From Fidelibacterota bacterium (lineage in GTDB: Bacteria > Fidelibacterota > Fidelibacteria > Fidelibacterales > Fidelibacteraceae), in NCBI GenBank assembly GCA_028716785.1, contig JAQUPD010000001.1, positions 159,628-223,627 of the forward strand: 64,000 nt of DNA. The letters run 5' to 3'. Each line of letters opens with the position of its first letter. The stretch's first letter is position 1. Under the pieces are notes generated by a model that ran no database searches, was not told the origin of the DNA, and worked only from the letters and a program-made list of their open reading frames with translations. A program made the translations under genes and the position numbers. Below, piece by piece: positions 28,579-37,747 of the stretch.

Positions 28579-29690
28579 ATGAATAATGATATAAAAAGAG
28601 AGAAATATGCCTTTAAAAGAGATGATTTTATTGAAAAATTTGTGGCTGAAGAGCGATTGCTTGCAAAAGAAGGACATTTTCTTCTCCAATGGAATGACTT
28701 TTCGCTCTTGGCAATGCTGGCCAATACTATCCTCAGGCGTTTTTATACCCGCAAGCGAGTTATTTATATTATTGATAGGAATTTCAATTATACCAATATT
28801 TGTCCTACAGGATATGTCTTTCAATGTCCGCAAAATTTAGAAAAGAATTATATCTTAAATCGTGAAATTCTTGCTCAAAAAATTAAAGAAATAAAAGTCC
28901 TTGGGGGTGTTCAAATTCTTTTCAGGAAGGATTAAATCCTGCTATAATTCTCAAGTGGTTTGAGGATCTTTTTCAGTGGATTAAAGAAAAACATCCTATC
29001 CATATTCATAATCTCAGTCCACATAAAATTCTTTTTATTTCCCGTATATCAAAACTTTCTGTGGACCCGGATTCAACGATTAAGTGCAACATTTTACACC
29101 TCAAAAAGTTAGGAGATGGAGGAGGGAAGGATGAGGCTTGCCACGGATGTGTATAGAGACCTCAGAGTGTAGAGATGTTGGATTTCGTGACCAAATTCAC
29201 CGTTTATCTGTGTCCATCCCCAAAATATTACCAAAGGATATGACAGAGGACGTCATAAAGGCTATATCAGATCTATCCATCACGAGAGGATCATGGGCTG
29301 AACTCAGAACTCAATGATATCTTGCCAAAGAATTAAAAGAGTTGAGTGAAACAGATGCAGATGGTTTATCGATAAAACCAAGAGATATCTGTAATACTAT
29401 ACAATCAGATTCAAACCTAAATTAGGAATGTTGATAAATGATTTCCCGTCTCCATTCCCCGTTCTCCGTCCTTTGTTTGAGTTGCACTTATAACGTGAAT
29501 TTACGGGAGAAAATATTACAGAGGTTTATTGCTACAGAATTAGATAATATTCCAGGGATAGCGCGGAATTTTTATCCAATTCTGGCCGTCTTCGGATGAA
29601 GGAGCACATCAAAAAATTGTGCATATTATTTGTGCAGCAGGCTTTATGTTAAGCCATCGGGATCAAGTATATAAACTTCTGAACGCATAA
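28579..29690 (+). pseudogene. mqnC: Decayed mqnC (cyclic dehypoxanthinyl futalosine synthase) relic
   Basis: Pieces of this radical-SAM enzyme of the futalosine menaquinone pathway can be read in order but in different frames. 28579-28935 gives an N-terminal part with VIYIIDRNFNYTNIC, EILAQKIKEIKVLGGVQIL. Shifted, it continues GLNPAIILKWFEDLFQWIKEK, HIHNLSPHKILFISRISKLSVD (to about 29080). After a scrambled stretch, about 29505-29600 gives LQRFIATELDNIPGI. Finally 29600-29690 gives VHIICAAGFMLSHRDQVYKLL and a stop. The CxxxCxxC iron-sulfur motif is destroyed (only Cys in NIC and one nearby remain). There are several frameshifts, in-frame stops and missing segments, so no functional protein is made. 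Confidence 0.85.
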
Positions 29691-29726
29691 TTACAAAATA
29701 TGAATTCATAAAATAAGGAGACTATT

Positions 29727-30110
29727 ATGGCAAAAGCAGAAGGATTAAAACTCTCTTTTTGTCCACCTGATGCAATTAGAACTGACATCCTAGAACCTAT
29801 CCCTTATACGGGGAATGATCAAAAAATTACGCTTGATTATCCAGAATTCAGCGCTGTTTGTCCTTATAGCGGCCTCCCAGATATTGCTCGCATAACCATT
29901 GAATACATTCCTAATAGAACAATTATTGAATTAAAATCCCTGAAATACTATTTCATTTCTTATCGGAATGTTGGGATTTATCAGGAGGATATGACAAACC
30001 GAGTTTATGAGGATTTGAAAGGTATATTATCACCGAAAAAATTGAAAATAACAACAGTCTATAATATTCGCGGGGGCATTGAAACCACGTGCATTATGGG
30101 AGAAATATAA
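29727..30110 (+). CDS. queF: NADPH-dependent preQ0 reductase (7-cyano-7-deazaguanine reductase)
   Basis: 127 residues, the short type I QueF that reduces the preQ0 nitrile to the amine preQ1 for queuosine tRNA modification. The nucleophilic cysteine is C45 (FSAVCPYSGLPD), with D52 nearby, and the NADPH motif reads ELKSLKYYF. A strong AAGGAG precedes the ATG. The rest of the queuosine pathway is not in this window. It follows the mqnC relic by 36 nt and probably uses a promoter within or before that relic. Confidence 0.95.
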   Translation: MAKAEGLKLSFCPPDAIRTDILEPIPYTGNDQKITLDYPEFSAVCPYSGLPDIARITIEYIPNRTIIELKSLKYYFISYRNVGIYQEDMTNRVYEDLKGILSPKKLKITTVYNIRGGIETTCIMGEI

Positions 30111-30140
30111 TCAGAACTACACACTTTTAGATATTCAATA

Positions 30141-30172
30141 AATCGATTATAATTTTTTTAGGATAATCGATT
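30141..30172. terminator. Inverted repeat between convergent queF and fumarase genes
   Basis: AATCGATTAT and ATAATCGATT pair perfectly over 10 bp with a 12-nt loop, 30 nt past the queF stop. The stem is AT-rich and has no strong T-run on either side, so it is at best a weak bidirectional terminator. Confidence 0.4.
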
Positions 30173-30281
30173 CTTCAAAGAGTATTTAAAAATTTTCGAT
30201 GTAATATTGAAAGATGAGTTATTCTGGAAGAAGATGAAAGGTTCAGTACATCTTTCTTTATTCAAACGAAACCTCTTGCTT

Positions 30282-30872
30282 TCAAAGGGTGAAGGGTTTT
30301 TTAAGAAGCTCCTGTTTTCTTTTATTAGATTTTTCAAAAATTGTGTCATGGAGAGAGTTCCCATGTGAATCCATAGTAACAATGGTGAGGAAATCTTTGA
30401 CATCAATAACCCATAGAGCTTCTGGGGTTCCAAATTCTTCCAATTTAATTACTGTATGGACACCAACAACCGATTCAGCAATTAGAGTTGCAAGTCCACC
30501 AATAGCATGTAAATAAACTGCGCCTATTTTTTGTAACGTTTTAAGGGTATTCTTCCCCATCCCCCCTTTGCCAATAACGCCTCGAAGTCCATATTCCTTC
30601 ATAATGGTACTTTGGTAAGGCTCTTCCCGAATTGATGTTGTTGGTCCAGCAGCAACAAATTCCCAGGAATCCCCTTTCTTTTTCACCACAGGGCCACAGT
30701 GATAAATCATTGTATTTTGCAGTAGATCTCGAATTTCCTGGGGTTTTTCTTTTGCAAGCCAAGCATGTACAGCATCGCGGCCTGTAACAAGGCGACCATT
30801 CAAAGATATTTCATCGCCAACTTTCAAAGTCCGCACCATTTTTTCATCTACAGGGAGCGTTAATTTAATCAT
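30282..30872 (-). CDS. Class I fumarate hydratase, beta subunit (C-terminal domain)
   Basis: 196 residues of the Fe-S hydro-lyase beta family (as in the C-terminal half of FumA or the tartrate dehydratase beta subunit). Seen: LTLPVDEKMVRTLKVGDEISLNGRLVTGRDAVHAWL, YHCGPVV, AAGPTTSIRE, GVIGKGGMGKNT and VKDFLTIVTMDSHGNSLH. With the alpha subunit it interconverts fumarate and malate. The two genes overlap by 8 nt, so expression is coupled. Confidence 0.93.
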   Translation of the reverse strand: MIKLTLPVDEKMVRTLKVGDEISLNGRLVTGRDAVHAWLAKEKPQEIRDLLQNTMIYHCGPVVKKKGDSWEFVAAGPTTSIREEPYQSTIMKEYGLRGVIGKGGMGKNTLKTLQKIGAVYLHAIGGLATLIAESVVGVHTVIKLEEFGTPEALWVIDVKDFLTIVTMDSHGNSLHDTIFEKSNKRKQELLKKPFTL

Positions 30873-31758
30873 AGGTCACCATCTCCGGTGTATAGTGCAT
30901 GGTTTTTCGTCGATCCGCCCAGCACATATAGGAAATAGAAACAAAGTATGAAGCCGGCAAACGATGGGCGACGCCTATTTTTACAGCCAGGGCAGTTGTT
31001 TTGCCACCAAATCCCATAGGACCGATTCCAAGAGAATTTATATCCTTCAAAAGGCGAGACTCCAAGGTTGCTAACAGGGGATTTTCATTTTCATCATCGA
31101 CTTTTCGAAACAGCTGTTGTTTAGCTAGGAGCATGCCAGAGGAGCGATCTCCACCGATACCAATCCCTAAAATTCCAGGTGCACAACCGCGTCCTTGTGC
31201 TTTTACAACAGCATCTAAAACTGTTTTGTAAACACCGTCCAGGTCTCTACCAGCCTTTAAGCTTGTATCAGGAAGAGAATACTGGATAGAAACATTTTCA
31301 CAGCCACCCCCTTTCAACATCAAGCGAACTTCTATAGCAGGTTTTTCCCACTCTACAAAAGTAATAAAAGGAGCCATAATACCCGTATTATCACCAGAGT
31401 TTTTCCCCGTGAGTGGATCAACGGCATTTGGACGAAGATAAGCCTTTCGCGTAGCTTCCCGCGTAGCTTCCCTTATTGCCTTTTCTACTCGTCGCATAGA
31501 CATTCCTATGGGTAGACTAACATAGTAGATATTCGTACCTGTATCTTGACAAATGGGAGTTACTTTTTCCCGTGCACGCTCAATATTTCGTAGAATTGCA
31601 TCCAGAACCTGGCTTGCCGTACTTCCTTCTTTTTCAGCTTTTTTGGCCATAGTAATGGCCTTTATTACATCGTGAGGTAACTGCGTAGAAGTTTGCCGAA
31701 TAAGCTCAAGAAGGGCTGCCTGCAAGGCTTCATCTTGAAAAGATTTTGTTATAGGCAT
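30865..31758 (-). CDS. Class I fumarate hydratase, alpha subunit (N-terminal domain)
   Basis: 297 residues holding the [4Fe-4S] active site. Cluster cysteines are expected in ITPICQDTGTN, GGGCENVS and AQGRGCAPGILGIGIGGDR, all present. The oxygen-sensitive class I enzyme is typical of anaerobes. Tartrate dehydratase is a close relative and cannot be excluded by sequence alone, but the neighbouring 2-oxoacid:ferredoxin oxidoreductase points to the TCA-cycle role. Confidence 0.93.
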   Translation of the reverse strand: MPITKSFQDEALQAALLELIRQTSTQLPHDVIKAITMAKKAEKEGSTASQVLDAILRNIERAREKVTPICQDTGTNIYYVSLPIGMSMRRVEKAIREATREATRKAYLRPNAVDPLTGKNSGDNTGIMAPFITFVEWEKPAIEVRLMLKGGGCENVSIQYSLPDTSLKAGRDLDGVYKTVLDAVVKAQGRGCAPGILGIGIGGDRSSGMLLAKQQLFRKVDDENENPLLATLESRLLKDINSLGIGPMGFGGKTTALAVKIGVAHRLPASYFVSISYMCWADRRKTMHYTPEMVTYD

Positions 31759-31763
31759 GTTTA

Positions 31764-32621
31764 TTATGGTTCAAATTGTTCCAAAAGATCCAAAACTTCA
31801 GATTCCCTCATTTTTTCTGCAACCTCTTGCAATTTTTTTAAAATATCAGTATAAATAGGTCTATTTTGCTTATAAATCACGCCAAGGTGGAAAAAATCGT
31901 TATCATTTGCAACTTCAAAAGCACGGACTTCATCCGTAGGCTGGTAGTCTTCAGGAAGAGGTTTAATCTTTTCCCGAATTAACTTAAACTGTTCCGCTCC
32001 TCGAAAGGTAGGACATGGAGAAAGAACTTCCACAAAAGAAAATCCTCGATGGTTAATAGCTTGAGTAAAAATCTCTACTGTATGTTTGGGATCTCCTGAA
32101 AAGGCGCGAGCAACAAATGAAGCTTTATAGGCGATCATCATTCTGACAGGGTTAATGGGTTCATCCATATTTCCATAATAGGTTGTTTTTGTCTGTTCGC
32201 CAACGGGGGTTGTTGGTGAAGCTTGCCCTTTTGTAAGTCCATAGATGGAATTATCCATAACAATATATGTCATATCAATATTTTTTCTTGCAGCATGGGG
32301 AATATGTCCAGCACCAATAGAAAATCCATCGCCATCGCCACCCACAGCAATGACTTTAATGGCGGGATTGCTTAATTTTACCCCTGTCGCAAGGGGGATA
32401 GCCCGCCCATGAATTCCATTAAAACCATAGGTATTTACATAGCCGGGAAGGCGGCTTGAGCAACCAATTCCTGAAACAATCGCCAGCATATGGGGTGGGA
32501 TTTGAAGATTTACAAAGGATTGTAAAAGTGCATTTAGAACAGAATAATCACCACATCCAGGGCACCAAATTGGTTTAAGTTCACTTCTATAATCTTTTAT
32601 TGTATATTTTTTTTCTTCCAT
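31764..32621 (-). CDS. korB: 2-oxoacid:ferredoxin oxidoreductase, beta subunit
   Basis: 285 residues; binds thiamine diphosphate and Fe-S. WCPGCGDYSVLNALL and GIGCSSRLPGY give cysteines near residues 19-22 and about 54. The TPP motif is GDGDGFSIGAGH...MDNSIYGLTKGQASPT. FVEVLSPCPTF carries another cysteine. This is the KorB/OorB subgroup, which usually uses 2-oxoglutarate, although related enzymes take pyruvate or branched-chain oxoacids. It sits 2 nt downstream of korA and 5 nt before the fumarase alpha gene. Confidence 0.92.
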   Translation of the reverse strand: MEEKKYTIKDYRSELKPIWCPGCGDYSVLNALLQSFVNLQIPPHMLAIVSGIGCSSRLPGYVNTYGFNGIHGRAIPLATGVKLSNPAIKVIAVGGDGDGFSIGAGHIPHAARKNIDMTYIVMDNSIYGLTKGQASPTTPVGEQTKTTYYGNMDEPINPVRMMIAYKASFVARAFSGDPKHTVEIFTQAINHRGFSFVEVLSPCPTFRGAEQFKLIREKIKPLPEDYQPTDEVRAFEVANDNDFFHLGVIYKQNRPIYTDILKKLQEVAEKMRESEVLDLLEQFEP

Positions 32622-32623
32622 AT

Positions 32624-34408
32624 TTATGCATCCTTTTTTTCATATTCTTGAACAATTTTATCATAAATTTGTCCAACCGTAAAAGGGGCGCCGCCAGTCT
32701 GTCGATATGACACTGTTTTCACACCAAAATCACCAAATTGTATAAATCCTCTTAAATAACGGCGAAAGCCACCAGCGTGAGACATTTCCACAATAATCAC
32801 CCGTTTTTTACGGCGTAAAAAATCATAAAAGGGTTGTATGAGGAAAGGATAAAGAATTTGGGGAATAATTGCCTGCACTTTGATTCCGTTTGCATTTGCT
32901 TTTGTCACCGCTTCTTTAACGGCACCTTTTGTCGATCCCCAGGCAATAATTCCTAACTCAGCATCTTCAGGTCCATACAAGCGTTCAAAAGAAAATTCCC
33001 GTTTTATTTCGTTAAATTTAGCCCACCGTTTTTTTGTCATCGCCGCATGGATAGAGACATCAGAGGTTGGAAAACCTTTTTCATTATGTTCAATTCCTGC
33101 AGCTTGGTACATTCCTTTTTCTATTCCTGGCCATGTAACGGGTGATATGCCATTGGGAGTAATTTTAAATCGTGCATAATCCTCGAGTTCATTTTCAGTG
33201 GGTGTCATGCGACGATTAATTTTTTTAAAGCCATATTTCAAATCTTTAAATCGGTGAGGATTGATGGATTCTTTTCGAAGGCCAATAAAGGCATCCGAAA
33301 GGATAATGACGGGAAGTTGGTATTTTTCAGCGATATAAAATGCCAACACTGTGCAATCAAAACAATCTTCAACATCGGAAGGAGCAATGACGACCCGCGG
33401 GGCATCTCCATGACTTCCCCAGATTGCCTGCATTAAATCAGCTTGTTCTGTTTTTGTAGGAATCCCTGTTGAGGGCCCCCCCCGTTGGACATTTACAACA
33501 ACAATGGGCAATTCAGCCATCCCTGCAAGACCCAGACCTTCAGCCATAAGAGACATCCCAGGACCTGATGTGGCTGTCATGGCTTTTCTTCCTGCAAAAC
33601 TTGCACCAATAACAGCATTAATGGAAGCCAATTCATCTTCCATCTGAATAACAACCCCCTTATAGCGAGGCAAATATATTGATAGCCAATGCATGATTTC
33701 AGTTGAAGGCGTAATGGGATAGCCTGCATAAAATTCAACACCTGCATAAATGGCTCCAAAAGCAGTTGCTTCATTCCCTTCCATCACTATTCTGGGTTCT
33801 CCTGGGGTATATTCAAAAAGTACAGAATCTTGCTTCCGAATTTCTTTTTTTACATATTCTTGTCCTGCCTTTAAAGCCTTTACATTTTTTTCAACAATCT
33901 CTGTTATATTTTTGTCAAATTTTTTTTTAATAGAATTTTGAAGAGCAGCTTTAGGTAAATTAAAAAGTTCTGAAATAACACCCAGCATTACAATATTTTT
34001 TGCTAAGGTTGTTCCGGCAGACTCGTTTGCAAGTTTTGTGAAAGGAACTTTATACCAATTTTTCATTTTTTCTGATGGAATCGGAATGTTTTCCTCAGGA
34101 AATTTATCCTCTTCATCACTCACAATAACCACATGATCTTCAAGGAGCATTTCAGACTGAAATTTCATATAATCTTTCCAGCTTAAAACAACAAGGATAT
34201 CTAGTTTATCACCTTGTGTTGCTACTGGTTCACTACTCATGCGCACCCGGACAGAACTTTCACCACCGCGAATCTGAGCACCAAAACTTTTTAGCATAAA
34301 AACAAATAGACCCTCGCTGGACGCAGCATTGACCAAAATTTCTCCTGCAGAAATAATACCATCTCCACCAGATCCCGCAATTCCAATGACTATGTTATTA
34401 GTTGCCAT
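32624..34408 (-). CDS. korA: 2-oxoacid:ferredoxin oxidoreductase, fused gamma-alpha subunit
   Basis: 594 residues. The first ~190 are the gamma domain (IGIAGSGGDGIISAGEIL, KSFGAQIRGGESSVRV). The remainder is the alpha subunit (GNEATAFGAIYAGVEFYAGYPITPSTEIMHWL, ATSGPGMSLMAEGLG, NVQRGGPSTGIPTKTEQADLMQA). With KorB it cleaves a 2-oxoacid to acyl-CoA and CO2 and reduces ferredoxin, which can feed the hydrogenase encoded at 14-17 kb. It is the first gene of the korA-korB-fumarase run. Confidence 0.93.
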   Translation of the reverse strand: MATNNIVIGIAGSGGDGIISAGEILVNAASSEGLFVFMLKSFGAQIRGGESSVRVRMSSEPVATQGDKLDILVVLSWKDYMKFQSEMLLEDHVVIVSDEEDKFPEENIPIPSEKMKNWYKVPFTKLANESAGTTLAKNIVMLGVISELFNLPKAALQNSIKKKFDKNITEIVEKNVKALKAGQEYVKKEIRKQDSVLFEYTPGEPRIVMEGNEATAFGAIYAGVEFYAGYPITPSTEIMHWLSIYLPRYKGVVIQMEDELASINAVIGASFAGRKAMTATSGPGMSLMAEGLGLAGMAELPIVVVNVQRGGPSTGIPTKTEQADLMQAIWGSHGDAPRVVIAPSDVEDCFDCTVLAFYIAEKYQLPVIILSDAFIGLRKESINPHRFKDLKYGFKKINRRMTPTENELEDYARFKITPNGISPVTWPGIEKGMYQAAGIEHNEKGFPTSDVSIHAAMTKKRWAKFNEIKREFSFERLYGPEDAELGIIAWGSTKGAVKEAVTKANANGIKVQAIIPQILYPFLIQPFYDFLRRKKRVIIVEMSHAGGFRRYLRGFIQFGDFGVKTVSYRQTGGAPFTVGQIYDKIVQEYEKKDA

Positions 34409-34637
34409 GCTTATCGTTATTCCTCCCTGAACTTTTTGATGATATACACTAATATTAACTAATCATGATTTGAGAATTCATATTTCCTTAATAGTTAGTT
34501 TTGTCTTGTTCCCAAAGGTAATCCGCCTTTTAAACGTGCAGGAAGTTACCAAAGAGTCTAAAATGAAACAAGTGAGAGTTGACGTTTGGTCGGCACACTT
34601 TTACCCTTTAGAGTATAGAATAGAAAGAGCTAACTAT

Positions 34638-36152
34638 TTATAGTTTATAAATCTCATGATACTTTGTGTTTAAATATTGCAAAAACGGTTTAGGCGATAG
34701 TTTTTGACCAGTGACAGAACTCACAAGATCAAGAGGATTATAGCGACGCCCTTGAACATGAATTTTTTCTCTTAGCCATTGTAAGAAAATAGCAAATTCC
34801 CCCATCTGAATTGTTTCCCAAAATCCAGGAATATCAGCAACAGCTTTTTTAAGAAATTGTGCTGCATAGAGATTCCCTAGGGCATAGGATGGAAAATAAC
34901 CGATAGATCCCATTGACCAATGGACATCTTGCATCACGCCCATTTTATCATCAGGGGGAGTAAGATCGAAATATTCTTTCATTTTTGCATTCCAGAGGTC
35001 TGGTAATTCAGAGACATTTAATTCTTCATTGATAAGCATTTTTTCAATTTCAAAGCGGAGCATAATATGGAGAGAGTATGTTACTTCATCAGCATCGATA
35101 CGGATAAGTGATGGCTTTACCATGTTGATCATTTTGTAAAATGCCTCAACGGATGTTTTTTGAAGGATAGGGAAATATTCTTTTAATCGGGGATAAAAAT
35201 AATGCCAAAAGGGGAGACTTTTGGCAATCATATTTTCCCATAGGCGGGACTGACTTTCGTGAATACCATAACTTGCGGCTTGTCCAAAGGGTGTACCAAA
35301 ATGCTCCACAGGCAGACCCTGTTCATATAAGGCATGACCTGCTTCATGAACTGTCGAGAAGAATGCCGATTTCATATCATTTTCATAAACCCGTGTTGTA
35401 ATACGGACATCTGTGGGATGAAAGCCTGTAGTAAAGGGGTGAGCAGAACGATCTTGACGCCCTTTGGTCATATCAAATCCCATCTTTTCTATAACTTCAA
35501 GTCCAAAAGCCCATTGATGTGCCGTATCAAAAGATTCTTTAAGTAAATGATCATCAAGTTTTTCATTAGAATTTTTTATTTTATCCAATAATTCTAACAG
35601 TCCACTTTTTAATTCTGAAAAAAGTGATTCTACCTGTTGGGTTGTTACACCAGGTTCGTACTGTTCCATAAGGGCATCATAGGGTGTTGTTTTGTAGCCA
35701 TAATAATCGGCTTGTTTTTTGCACATATCAACAATTTTTTCAAGGTATGGTAAAAACAACTTAAAATCGTTATTGGCACGTGCTTTTGCCCATACCTGTT
35801 GGGATTGGGAGGTTAGGAAGGAAAAGTCTTCGACAAAAGATCGGGGAAGCACAGAGGCATAGTGATAATCTTTCCATATAAGATAAAGAAGACGTTTTTC
35901 CTCTTTGTCTGCATTAGAATTTAGAACATCGCCCGTGTAAAGATTAACAACCTTTTCTAACACTTTTTTAAACGGCTCACCCGTATGCATTTCATGAACA
36001 AGAGCGCTGAGCCAAGCTAATTGTTCACTTTTAAACTCACCAGCTCCTTCTGGCATATACGTTTCTTGATCCCATTGGACTAATGCTTGCACAGATTCTG
36101 CTTTTGCATGCTTTTTTAGAAGATCAATTAATATATTCAGATTATCATCCAT
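34638..36152 (-). CDS. M32 family metallocarboxypeptidase (Taq type)
   Basis: 504 residues from the ATG at 36152, which has AAGGAG upstream; an earlier in-frame start adds 10 residues without such a site. The zinc site HEAGH is at 269-273, followed by the third ligand region GIHESQSRLWEN. Other family blocks are VQALVQWDQETYMP near the N-terminus and the DVRITTR motif before the zinc site. It removes C-terminal residues from peptides in the cytoplasm. No signal peptide is seen. Confidence 0.95.
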   Translation of the reverse strand: MDDNLNILIDLLKKHAKAESVQALVQWDQETYMPEGAGEFKSEQLAWLSALVHEMHTGEPFKKVLEKVVNLYTGDVLNSNADKEEKRLLYLIWKDYHYASVLPRSFVEDFSFLTSQSQQVWAKARANNDFKLFLPYLEKIVDMCKKQADYYGYKTTPYDALMEQYEPGVTTQQVESLFSELKSGLLELLDKIKNSNEKLDDHLLKESFDTAHQWAFGLEVIEKMGFDMTKGRQDRSAHPFTTGFHPTDVRITTRVYENDMKSAFFSTVHEAGHALYEQGLPVEHFGTPFGQAASYGIHESQSRLWENMIAKSLPFWHYFYPRLKEYFPILQKTSVEAFYKMINMVKPSLIRIDADEVTYSLHIMLRFEIEKMLINEELNVSELPDLWNAKMKEYFDLTPPDDKMGVMQDVHWSMGSIGYFPSYALGNLYAAQFLKKAVADIPGFWETIQMGEFAIFLQWLREKIHVQGRRYNPLDLVSSVTGQKLSPKPFLQYLNTKYHEIYKL

Positions 36153-36172
36153 TTTAATTCTCCTTAAAAAAT

Positions 36173-36200
36173 AAAAGCACACTTAATTAAGTGTGCTTTT
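36173..36200 (-). terminator. 28-nt perfect palindrome ending the tonB operon
   Basis: AAAAGCACACTTAA is directly followed by its exact complement TTAAGTGTGCTTTT. On the minus strand it lies 33 nt past the tonB stop and runs into TTTTATTTTTT, so it is a good intrinsic terminator. The same run overlaps the upstream leader of the M32 peptidase gene. Confidence 0.85.
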
Positions 36201-36233
36201 AATGATTTATTAACCATAACTGAAATCAAATTT

Positions 36234-36890
36234 TTATTTTAATTTAAACACAACGGGAATCGATATCCAGACCCCCACATTTCGATCTCGTTGTTTTGCA
36301 GGTTTAAACCGAGTTTTTTTAATCGCATCAATAGCGGCTTCATCCAGTCCTGTATTCGGGATTCCCTGCAAAACCACACAATCTGTTACAATACCCTGTT
36401 CATTAATAAAAGCTTGAATAATGACGGTCCCTTCAATTTGTGCTTCCCGTGCAATTTCGGGGTAGATAATATTTCTTAAAATTGCTTGTGACCCACCAAT
36501 TGGCTCCGGGGGTTCATCATAGGGAATAAATCGCACCCTTCGAACGGTATCTTGTCTGTTTTCCACAGGGGGAGGTGGAGGAGCATCCATCAATTCAAAC
36601 TCCTCAAAGTCCAATTCTTCCATGGTAATATCTTCTGCAACTTCTTCATCCTCACTCATTACCGGGATTGTTGGACGTTGTGGAGGAGCTGATTGTTGAA
36701 TCTGTTGCGTTGGCGGAATGTCGATCACTTCAATCTGTATTTGTGGACCTGTTGTTTCCAAGGTTGTTTCGCTTTCAAATTTGGGCACGAGATAAAAAAT
36801 TAATATTATTAAAAAAACAACCAAAGCACTAGAAACTTCTGCGATAAACGTTGATCGTTCTTTAAATCTTTCAAATTCCTTTGCAGACAT
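36234..36890 (-). CDS. tonB: TonB family energy transducer
   Basis: 218 residues. One N-terminal membrane helix (VSSALVVFLIILIFYLVP), an acidic and proline-rich periplasmic spacer (DAPPPPPVENRQ) and the TonB C-terminal domain (YPEIAREAQIEGTVIIQAFINE, ...KKTRFKPAKQRDRNVGVWISIPVVF). It carries proton-motive energy from ExbB/ExbD to outer-membrane receptors such as those at 46.2 and 54.5 kb. Last gene of exbB-exbD-exbD-tonB. Confidence 0.95.
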   Translation of the reverse strand: MSAKEFERFKERSTFIAEVSSALVVFLIILIFYLVPKFESETTLETTGPQIQIEVIDIPPTQQIQQSAPPQRPTIPVMSEDEEVAEDITMEELDFEEFELMDAPPPPPVENRQDTVRRVRFIPYDEPPEPIGGSQAILRNIIYPEIAREAQIEGTVIIQAFINEQGIVTDCVVLQGIPNTGLDEAAIDAIKKTRFKPAKQRDRNVGVWISIPVVFKLK

Positions 36891-36905
36891 TGTGATTGTA
36901 CTCCA

Positions 36906-37316
36906 TTAATAATTTGCTGTAATAGCTGAATAATTCACACGCAGTGCGTCAGCCTCACGAAGTTCATTATGAATGCTAGAAATTACACCCATCTGAACAT
37001 TTCGGTCTGCCCGGAGAGATACAATTAGTTGTGGATCAGCCACGCGTTTGGAATACATTACCTTACTCACATCACCGATTTTGACCAATTTATCGTCAAT
37101 TGAAATCACGCCATCACGTCCGACATAGATATAAGATATATGTCGTTTTGTTTCCACTTTTTCAATCTTTTTTGCTTGCGGTAAAAGAACCTTAAGTCCT
37201 TCAACTTGCCTCATCGTAGTTGTCATCATGAAAAAAATTAACAACATAAAAATTATATCCGGCATTGATGCCGTAGGGATTATAGCTTTTAATTTTGTTT
37301 TTTTCTTTATTGCCAT
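36906..37316 (-). CDS. exbD: ExbD/TolR family protein (second copy)
   Basis: 136 residues with one N-terminal membrane helix (MPDIIFMLLIFFMMTTTM), including the conserved Asp in SMPDIIF, and a small periplasmic domain. Part of the proton channel that powers TonB. It is clearly a different sequence from the ExbD immediately upstream, so the operon codes for two ExbD paralogues. Confidence 0.93.
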   Translation of the reverse strand: MAIKKKTKLKAIIPTASMPDIIFMLLIFFMMTTTMRQVEGLKVLLPQAKKIEKVETKRHISYIYVGRDGVISIDDKLVKIGDVSKVMYSKRVADPQLIVSLRADRNVQMGVISSIHNELREADALRVNYSAITANY

Positions 37317-37329
37317 AATTGTGCCTTAT

Positions 37330-37728
37330 TTATTCTGAATCAGCAATGGATATACGCGTTGCATTCGCCAATTTTAACTGATCTATAACCGTTATATAAT
37401 CTTGATATTTTGTATTTTCTGCTGTTTGCACAGAGAAAATCATCAGTGGATTTTCTGCCAGAAGGCGCGCTGCTTCACGATGAATTTCATGAGGGGGAAT
37501 TTCTTTATCATTCATGAGTACTTGTCCAGCTGCATTGACTAAGACATTGGTAATGTTTTTAGGGTTTACCTTAAATTCTCCCCCTTTTCCAGGCAGGACA
37601 AAACCAATCCCTTTATCTGGATCAATAGTCGACACAAGAAGGAAAAAAATCAAGAGGAGAAAGGCTATATCAGCCATAGATGAACTGGGGATTTCTCCGC
37701 TAATGCGATATCTTTTTTTAACAAGCAT
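37330..37728 (-). CDS. exbD: ExbD/TolR family protein (first copy)
   Basis: 132 residues, with the membrane helix SSSMADIAFLLLIFFLLVST and its conserved Asp, followed by a periplasmic domain (GFVLPGKGGEFKVNPKN...). Pairs with ExbB 19 nt upstream. Operons with two ExbD genes are common in Bacteroidetes and related phyla. Confidence 0.93.
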   Translation of the reverse strand: MLVKKRYRISGEIPSSSMADIAFLLLIFFLLVSTIDPDKGIGFVLPGKGGEFKVNPKNITNVLVNAAGQVLMNDKEIPPHEIHREAARLLAENPLMIFSVQTAENTKYQDYITVIDQLKLANATRISIADSE

Positions 37729-37747
37729 GATTTAATCCAGACTTATC

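Noticed and set aside
29691..29726. preQ1 riboswitch before queF
   Set aside because: Only 36 nt lie between the relic and queF and they show only a ribosome-binding site.
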